DNA from: Clostridia bacterium | Lineage (GTDB): Bacteria; Bacillota; Clostridia; Peptostreptococcales; Anaerovoracaceae | Length of the DNA stretch: 10,587 nucleotides | Direction of reading: 5' to 3' | Assembly (NCBI GenBank): GCA_900766045.1 | Contig: CAAFTW010000059.1 | Span: 1-10,587 of the forward strand | Shown here: positions 6,607-10,587 of the stretch, piece after piece | How positions within the stretch are numbered: position 1 is the first letter of the stretch | Layout: every line of letters starts with the position of its first letter | Position numbers and translations under genes: made by a program | Notes under the pieces: generated by a model | Database searches by the model: none | What the model was told of the DNA's origin: nothing | What the model saw: the letters and a program-made list of their open reading frames with translations, nothing else

Positions 6607-7395
6607 TTACCGATTGAGCAGGTGCTCGTAAATTTCACGATCACGATCCTTAAAGACATTGAAAATCACCTTTTGAATCGGCGCATCCGGATGTTCATCG
6701 AGCCAGCTGCGCACTGTGGAAACTGCAATTTTCGCAGCTTCTTTCTGCGGGAACATAAATACTCCCGTAGAAATGCAGCAGAAGGCCGCGTTTCTGCATC
6801 CATGAGAGGATGCCGCGTCAAGGCAGGACCGGTAACAGGACGCCAGCTGCTGCCTGTGCCTGTTTGTGAGCGGCCCCTGAACAATTGGTCCGACTGTATG
6901 CAGAACATACTTCGCCGGCAGATTATAACCCGAAGTAACCTTACAGCTTCCCGTCGGCTCATCATGTCCCTGCCTGCGCATCATATTATAGCAGGCCAGG
7001 CGCATTTGTACACCTGCCATCGTGTGTTCGATATTATCGATGCAGTTGTGGTTCGGCTGAAAACATCCCAGCAGTTTGCTGTTGCAGGCATTGGTAATGG
7101 CGTCTGCCGCGAGGCGGGTAATATCTCCCTGCCAGAGACAAAGGCGAGGATCAAAGGAAGACGGGGCCAGCCCCTCCGGGTCCACCTGGCCTTTTTCTTT
7201 TGTCACTTCCTGAAGGTAGGCATTCTGAACCCGCAGAAAATCATCGGACGCCGGACCCGGCATGCGGACATTCATCAGCCCGCGAAGGAGCCAGCGCTGT
7301 CCCTGTTCATCATCAGGAATTTCAATCTCTGCATATTCCGGCATCTCCTTCTGAAGCGCGTGGATCAGCCAGATCCTTCTTTCTGTCTGTGTCAT
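6607..7395 (-). CDS. Zinc-dependent macrodomain ADP-ribosylhydrolase (SirTM-linked type)
   Basis: A 262-residue protein of the Zn-macro class that accompanies SirTM sirtuins. After an N-terminal helical extension (about 1-80) the macrodomain begins with LWQGDITRLAADAITNACNS (87-106). The zinc block LLGCFQPNHNCIDNIEH (108-124) carries the Cys111, His116 and Cys118 pattern characteristic of this class. PTGSCKVTSGYNLPAKYVLHTVGP (147-170, as consecutive parts) and AFCCISTGVFMFP (204-216) complete the ADP-ribose pocket. Family members remove ADP-ribose from proteins modified by the partner sirtuin, in the cytosol. The gene begins 14 bases after the sirtuin stop, with the strong site GGAGAGGAGGGGAAG before its ATG, so the two are one operon. 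All expected motif residues are present, so activity is expected. The closing T-run after the stop lacks a convincing stem. Confidence 0.92.
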   Translation of the reverse strand: MTQTERRIWLIHALQKEMPEYAEIEIPDDEQGQRWLLRGLMNVRMPGPASDDFLRVQNAYLQEVTKEKGQVDPEGLAPSSFDPRLCLWQGDITRLAADAITNACNSKLLGCFQPNHNCIDNIEHTMAGVQMRLACYNMMRRQGHDEPTGSCKVTSGYNLPAKYVLHTVGPIVQGPLTNRHRQQLASCYRSCLDAASSHGCRNAAFCCISTGVFMFPQKEAAKIAVSTVRSWLDEHPDAPIQKVIFNVFKDRDREIYEHLLNR

Positions 7396-7409
7396 CTTCC
7401 CCTCCTCTC

Positions 7410-8348
7410 CTATGCCTGAAGATCACGGAGAACGCGGGCAATGTCGGCATCCATGCAGACGCTGCGGTCAACAATGGCTTCACTGCAGGCGGCCTCCCCA
7501 TAATTTACGCAGACATAAAATGCGTTCTTGTTCTTTAATGTATTTTGCCAGAATGGGAACTTGATAATCACCGGCGTGTTCATTCCGACGCCAAGTTCCA
7601 GATAAAGCACATGCAGATTCTGATGCCTTCTGAGGAAATCCTCATAGCGTTCTGCAGCTCTGTGCCAGCCCTCATCTTCCACAAAATTCGAATCAACGCG
7701 CAGGTTGGTAGTCAGCGGGCTTCCATCATCCGGACTCTTTGGGATCAGATCTGTCGGAATTTCCATCTTCAGCTGTTGATCCCCCGGTACATGGAAGAAT
7801 CCATCCTCTCCGCGGACAAAACCCTGTGCTTCCATGGCCTTCTCCACCCATTCTTCATTATCATAGGTTTTTCCGTTTCTGCCATCTTCCGTCTGGAACA
7901 GGCCGTAATCCCCCTGGGTGTAGAAGAGACGCTTCTTATCGAATCCGCTCTTCTGGAAACAGTGGTCGACATTGGTCGTCAGGACAAAATAATCCTTATC
8001 AAGAACGAGTCTGTGCAGATTGTCGTACACATCGGAAGGAATCTCCACATAACGGTTGAAGTAGATCGCCCTGCTCCACCAGGCCCAGAAAATCTCCGGC
8101 CGCTCAAATGGGTAGAATCCGCCGGAATACATATCCCGGATGCCATAACGCTCATGAAAATCGCGGAAGTATTTCTGGAATCTTTTCCCTCCGTACGTGA
8201 ATCCTGCAGAAGTAGAAAGACCTGCTCCCGCACCGATTACCACAGCATCTGCCTTTTCCAGCTGCCCCTTCAAGAGCGCAATCTGCTGCTCGTACGAGCG
8301 CTTATCTGTTGTTACTGTTCTTCCCCCTGTAAAAAGCTCTTCAAACAT
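7410..8348 (-). CDS. Class M (SirTM-type) sirtuin, probable protein ADP-ribosyltransferase, lacking the Cys4 zinc site
   Basis: A 312-residue Sir2-fold protein. The NAD-binding motif is GAGAGLSTSAGF (39-50), followed by GGFYPFERPEIFWAWWSR (76-93), TTNVDHCFQ (124-132) and TQGDYGLFQ (144-152). Canonical deacylase sirtuins have HG where this reads QG (Gln145); Asn126 and Gln145 are the SirTM hallmark and point to ADP-ribosyl transfer rather than deacylation. NLRVDSNFVEDEGW (215-228) and ELGVGMNTPVIIKFPFW (251-267) are also typical. Sirtuins, including SirTMs as I recall them, hold a structural zinc with four cysteines between about residues 153 and 215; here that segment has none, and it carries an extra loop (176-196). 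The ATG at 8348 is the earliest possible start in its open frame; AAGGAAGCAGGGAG precedes it. Co-transcribed with the macrodomain hydrolase. No lipoate carrier or ligase gene is adjacent. Confidence 0.92.
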   Translation of the reverse strand: MFEELFTGGRTVTTDKRSYEQQIALLKGQLEKADAVVIGAGAGLSTSAGFTYGGKRFQKYFRDFHERYGIRDMYSGGFYPFERPEIFWAWWSRAIYFNRYVEIPSDVYDNLHRLVLDKDYFVLTTNVDHCFQKSGFDKKRLFYTQGDYGLFQTEDGRNGKTYDNEEWVEKAMEAQGFVRGEDGFFHVPGDQQLKMEIPTDLIPKSPDDGSPLTTNLRVDSNFVEDEGWHRAAERYEDFLRRHQNLHVLYLELGVGMNTPVIIKFPFWQNTLKNKNAFYVCVNYGEAACSEAIVDRSVCMDADIARVLRDLQA

Positions 8349-8560
8349 CTCCCTGCTTCCTTTCTGATTTCGGTGCTGGTACGGATTCCGTGCAATCGGG
8401 CGCCATTCCAGACAGGCCGCAGCCTTCAGCCTTTTCCACCGGTCTTTTCCAGCAGTTGTTTTTCGCTGCCCGATCCCGCCGGCTGTTTTCCACCTTGCTT
8501 TTCCACCGCTTTTTCCTGCTGGTTATTCTCCATCAGGATTTATTGCTATATATAACTTAT
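8349..8560 (-). promoter_or_regulatory. Long purine-rich 5' leader of the sirtuin-macrodomain operon
   Basis: The transcript expected from the promoter at 8567-8595 would carry about 210 nt before the sirtuin ATG. Read on the minus strand it has three exact copies of GGTGGAAAA (8432-8440, 8486-8494, 8499-8507) and a fourth variant GCTGGAAAA (8445-8453). A 7-base complementary pair (8395-8401 with 8468-8474) could form a long-range stem. It also contains a 35-codon frame from ATG 8533 to TGA 8426 whose peptide is Lys/Gln/Gly/Glu-rich (begins MENNQQEKAV, ends EKTGGKG) but has no ribosome site, and a 21-codon frame (8406-8341) whose TGA overlaps the sirtuin start as ATGTTTGA. The role is unknown. 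Confidence 0.5.
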
Positions 8561-8566
8561 ATTTGT

Positions 8567-8595
8567 AATATATATTATTACATCAGGCCTGTCAA
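8567..8595 (-). promoter_or_regulatory. Near-consensus sigma-A promoter of the sirtuin-macrodomain operon
   Basis: On the minus strand a perfect TTGACA (8590-8595) is followed after 17 bases by TATATT (8567-8572). This is the best-matching promoter in the window and implies strong basal transcription unless it is blocked or attenuated in the long leader. Confidence 0.75.
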
Positions 8596-8651
8596 GCGGT
8601 TTGTTACAAGCTTTTTGGAGACTTCGCTATCATGATTCCACGTGCCGATGT

Positions 8652-8690
8652 GAATCTTGTTGTCGTCTGACGAATAGACGACAATAAAAA
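8652..8690. repeat. Copy B of the intergenic repeat, with a full inverted repeat
   Basis: Bases 8652-8668 match 8-24 at 16 of 17 positions. In this copy TTGTCGTCT (8660-8668) and AGACGACAA (8676-8684) form a perfect 9-bp stem with a 7-base loop, extendable by a G-T wobble and two A-T pairs. On the minus strand it directly follows the T-run of the terminator at 8687-8731 and precedes the sirtuin promoter. Confidence 0.6.
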
Positions 8691-8731
8691 AGTCGGGAAA
8701 AGGCTCTTATAAGCAGATTTCCCGACTTTTT
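8687..8731 (-). terminator. Intrinsic terminator of the DUF438-hemerythrin-PAS gene
   Basis: Two perfect 14-base arms (8687-8700 and 8718-8731; core GTCGGGAAA/TTTCCCGAC) with a 17-base loop are followed on the minus strand by TTTTTATTG. A matching A-run means it could also stop transcription from the other side. It insulates the sirtuin operon from its upstream neighbour. Confidence 0.85.
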
Positions 8732-8741
8732 CCCATATATT

Positions 8742-8763
8742 TATTCATGCTGTCGCATGAATA
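8742..8763 (-). other. Perfect 3'-UTR hairpin after the DUF438-hemerythrin-PAS gene
   Basis: TATTCATGC and GCATGAATA form a perfect 9-bp stem around the tetraloop sequence TGTC (GACA on the minus strand). It lies between the stop codon at 8786 and the terminator, with no T-run of its own. It may stabilise the mRNA end or bind a protein. Confidence 0.5.
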
Positions 8764-8785
8764 CCGGCTTCCAGACTCTTCCGTT

Positions 8786-10429
8786 TTATTTTCCACTTTC
8801 CTCCTCGGCAAAGTGCTTTTTAGCGAATCCCATTCTCTGAACGAGTTCCATCGTGCCCAGGTAGTTTCCTTCTTTATCGCGGACGGCCATGTAGCGGATC
8901 AGCACAGGCTCGCCTGCGCGGCTGTTCCAGACTTCCACGGAATCTTCCTTACCGTCGCGGAATTCCTGCAGAATCATTCTGACCATCGGCTCGATCTTTG
9001 GCGGATGGCAGGAGAAAACCTCGCGGTCCAGAGCCATCAGCGGACGCTTGAACAGCTTTGGCTCGCCGTTATCGTTGAAGTAGCGGTTGATGTTCTGATC
9101 ATCGATAAAGGTAATTTCCATCGGGATCGTATTCAGCATGGCTTCAAGCTGATCCCTGTTCATGTGACCGGAACCGAAAACGATTTCCTGATCTGCGCCT
9201 TTCGCCTCTGCACCCTTAGCCGCAGCCAGCTCCTCGCCTGTCTTCTGACCGTTATAGGATGCGGCGGTCAGAATCTTATCTTCGCTGACCGCCTCCTGCC
9301 AGACCGGTGCTTCATGGATCAGGCAGAGCTCGTAGTCCTGGTGGTCTCTTGCGATCTGCTTCCACTCTTCCTCAGAGAACAACTTGGCGCAGAGCGGGAA
9401 CAGAATGTTTTCTTCTTTATAGACCATCTCTTCTGCGCGGGTCAGAACCGCATCCATGCGGGAATTCCAGGCCTTGTCGCGGATCATGGAAGAATCGCGC
9501 TGAAGGTCTTCTGCCAGGACTTTCAGATCGTCACGGATTTCATCGTCCACACTCCACATAACATCAGATGGACCAGAGAACTCATATTTATTCTTCAGAA
9601 GCGGGTACAGAAGATCGCCCTTCTTTGCGTAATGCAGCGCTGCTTGACGGGTGCGGTCAAGCTGGGCCGGTACGTCCTCACCGGATTCCAGTGCAGCACG
9701 CAGGTTTTTCAGCTGGCTGCTTATGGCGTCATTTTCCAGTCTCAGAATCTGCAGTGGATGGCCTTCTGTCTTGCAGAGATTATCGTATTTCTCATCTGCA
9801 CCGTCCTGACGGTGGAGCGGCGCCGGCTTCTTATCCTGATTCTGAAGCGATGCCTGAACCGCCTTCTCGGCATTGGCAATCTGCTCCGTTCTGGTTGCGC
9901 CGTGGAAAAGCGCGGAATGCACGTCGCAGAGTCTCTGCACATCGGTGACCGGAACACCGGAAGAAATCAGTGTCTGTTCCGCCTTTGCGATTTCTGCCGC
10001 ATCGACATCCTTAAAGTTCTTAACGAAATCCTCTCTTACTGCCTCAAGATCCTCGCCTTCGCTGAGTCGTTTTACATAGCCTGCCAGCTTTGCTTCCCGC
10101 TCTGTGACGCCGGAATCTGCCTGCTCGCTGCCCTTTCCCTGAGAAGGAGTCTGCGCAATCTCGTCAATATCTTTATGTTCGTAGGGCTTGAATCCCTCTG
10201 GAAGTCCGACCAGCGTGAATCCCGCCTTCTGCAGAATCGAAACGACATAACGCAGGTCAATGTCCTTGATGTCGGCGCCCTTTGGAATTGTCATCATCCT
10301 TCCCACCGTATTCAGAGCCGTCTTTTTCGTGATTTCCGTAAATCCCATTGCCGCCATAAGTTCGGCCAGCTCCGGATATTCGTTAACAAGTTCATATATA
10401 CTCTTCTTTAAATCTAAAATTCTGCTCAT
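8786..10429 (-). CDS. DUF1858-DUF438-hemerythrin (HHE)-PAS protein
   Basis: A 547-residue cytosolic multi-domain protein. In order: a DUF1858-type domain (about 3-78; ILDLKKSIYELVNEYPELAE onward), a Gln/Ser/Gly linker (about 92-108), DUF438 (about 109-180, ending VHSALFHGATR), an HHE hemerythrin-like helical domain (about 220-362, from EGHPLQILRLEN to KEENILFPLCAKLFSEEEW), an Ala/Gly/Lys linker (400-413) and a C-terminal PAS domain (about 418-535; MNRDQLEAMLNTIPMEITFI to RYMAVRDKEGNYLGTMELVQ) with the CHPPK motif at 474-478. Such proteins are thought to sense oxygen, NO or redox state through a di-iron site and possibly haem in the PAS domain, but no output domain is visible. At 266-271 the usual HYxxKE reads HYAKKG, so one carboxylate ligand may be missing. 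AAAGGAAG lies before the ATG at 10429. Monocistronic, with its own terminator. Confidence 0.9.
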   Translation of the reverse strand: MSRILDLKKSIYELVNEYPELAELMAAMGFTEITKKTALNTVGRMMTIPKGADIKDIDLRYVVSILQKAGFTLVGLPEGFKPYEHKDIDEIAQTPSQGKGSEQADSGVTEREAKLAGYVKRLSEGEDLEAVREDFVKNFKDVDAAEIAKAEQTLISSGVPVTDVQRLCDVHSALFHGATRTEQIANAEKAVQASLQNQDKKPAPLHRQDGADEKYDNLCKTEGHPLQILRLENDAISSQLKNLRAALESGEDVPAQLDRTRQAALHYAKKGDLLYPLLKNKYEFSGPSDVMWSVDDEIRDDLKVLAEDLQRDSSMIRDKAWNSRMDAVLTRAEEMVYKEENILFPLCAKLFSEEEWKQIARDHQDYELCLIHEAPVWQEAVSEDKILTAASYNGQKTGEELAAAKGAEAKGADQEIVFGSGHMNRDQLEAMLNTIPMEITFIDDQNINRYFNDNGEPKLFKRPLMALDREVFSCHPPKIEPMVRMILQEFRDGKEDSVEVWNSRAGEPVLIRYMAVRDKEGNYLGTMELVQRMGFAKKHFAEEESGK

Positions 10430-10467
10430 GATCTTCTTCCTTTCTTGTCTGTTCTATTTTGTCTGCC

Positions 10468-10482
10468 GGCGGATCATCCGCC
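10468..10482. promoter_or_regulatory. Operator-like palindrome in the leader of the DUF438-hemerythrin-PAS gene
   Basis: GGCGGATCATCCGCC is a perfect 7-1-7 inverted repeat lying 39 bases upstream of the ATG. Downstream of the probable -10 box TATAGT (10511-10516, minus strand), it suits a repressor site. On the plus strand it is followed by T6 (10488-10493), so a weak plus-strand terminator is the alternative. Confidence 0.4.
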
Positions 10483-10533
10483 CTGCGTTTTTTCATCTCT
10501 TACGGTAATTACTATACCCAATAAGAAAGAAAA

Positions 10534-10557
10534 ATTCCGTGGTAATAACCACGGAAT
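10534..10557 (-). terminator. Intrinsic terminator of a gene beyond the right edge
   Basis: ATTCCGTGG and CCACGGAAT form a perfect 9-bp stem with a 6-base loop, followed on the minus strand by TTTTTCTTTCTT. It implies a minus-strand gene ending just outside the window and separates it from the gene at 8786-10429. Confidence 0.75.
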
Positions 10558-10587
10558 CCTGAATATCTCGAGAAACTTTTATTTTCA

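Noticed and set aside
6622..7419. A 265-codon open frame on the plus strand across the macrodomain gene
   Set aside because: It is antisense to a gene with all family motifs and shows no protein-like features of its own.
8426..8533. A 35-codon small gene in the sirtuin leader
   Set aside because: It lacks a ribosome site and has low-complexity composition; kept only as a note within the leader finding.
7545..8555. A 336-codon open frame on the plus strand across the sirtuin
   Set aside because: It is antisense to the sirtuin and its leader, with no ribosome site and no known motif.
8747..10411. A 554-codon open frame on the plus strand across the HHE-PAS gene
   Set aside because: It is antisense to a clear multi-domain gene, has no ribosome site or recognisable domains, and its Leu/Cys/Arg-rich product is typical of a reversed reading of a helical protein.
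1..10587. CRISPR arrays, tRNA or rRNA genes, insertion sequences
   Set aside because: No regularly spaced direct repeats, cloverleaf sequences, rRNA-like stretches or transposase-like proteins were seen on either strand.

Overview
The window looks like a chromosomal segment of an anaerobic, low-to-middle GC member of the Bacillota, most likely class Clostridia. This is an inference from gene content (TIGR04076 family, MtaA/UroD-like protein, DUF1858-DUF438-hemerythrin-PAS protein, class M sirtuin with zinc macrodomain, Rrf2 regulator), from purine-rich Shine-Dalgarno sites before most genes, and from sigma-A-like promoters. Ten protein genes are supported: nine on the minus strand and one on the plus strand. 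I see no rRNA, tRNA, CRISPR array or transposase.

Left part (1-4817, all minus strand). A bidirectional terminator-like hairpin (40-100) lies downstream of a two-gene unit made of a VOC/glyoxalase-fold protein (897-1301) and a flavodoxin-fold FMN oxidoreductase (253-858). Next, 1478-2827 encodes a secreted protein with a signal peptide, a histone-tail-like Lys/Thr/Ser linker and a larger exported domain, behind its own good promoter. Upstream of it is a tight three-gene unit, read in the order UroD/MtaA-like protein (3948-4817), two-helix membrane protein (3173-3931) and TIGR04076 protein (2929-3195, overlapping the membrane gene).

Middle (4818-6606). A 321-base AT-rich divergent intergenic region holds a 17-base perfect palindrome beside a strong promoter for a plus-strand EamA/DMT transporter (5139-6020). 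An Rrf2 regulator (6068-6514, minus) converges on the transporter. A short dyad overlaps the regulator's own -10 box.

Right part (6607-10587, minus strand). A class M (SirTM-type) sirtuin (7410-8348) and a zinc macrodomain hydrolase (6607-7395) form a two-gene protein ADP-ribosylation writer/eraser operon. It is read from a near-consensus promoter through an unusually long leader of about 210 nt. The sirtuin keeps the SirTM catalytic pattern but has no cysteine at all in the segment where sirtuins normally carry the zinc-binding Cys4. No lipoate-carrier (GcvH-L) or lipoate ligase gene is present beside it in this window. Upstream lies a monocistronic DUF1858-DUF438-HHE-PAS sensor-like gene (8786-10429). 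Its 3' side carries a 9-bp hairpin, a strong terminator and an inverted repeat. Part of that repeat (16 of 17 bases) recurs at the left edge of the window, also just beyond a terminator. At the right edge is the terminator of an unseen upstream gene.

The theme is redox and stress handling in an anaerobe: FMN oxidoreductase, glyoxalase-fold protein, Rrf2 regulator, hemerythrin/PAS protein and reversible ADP-ribosylation. The functional link between the separate units is inference only.
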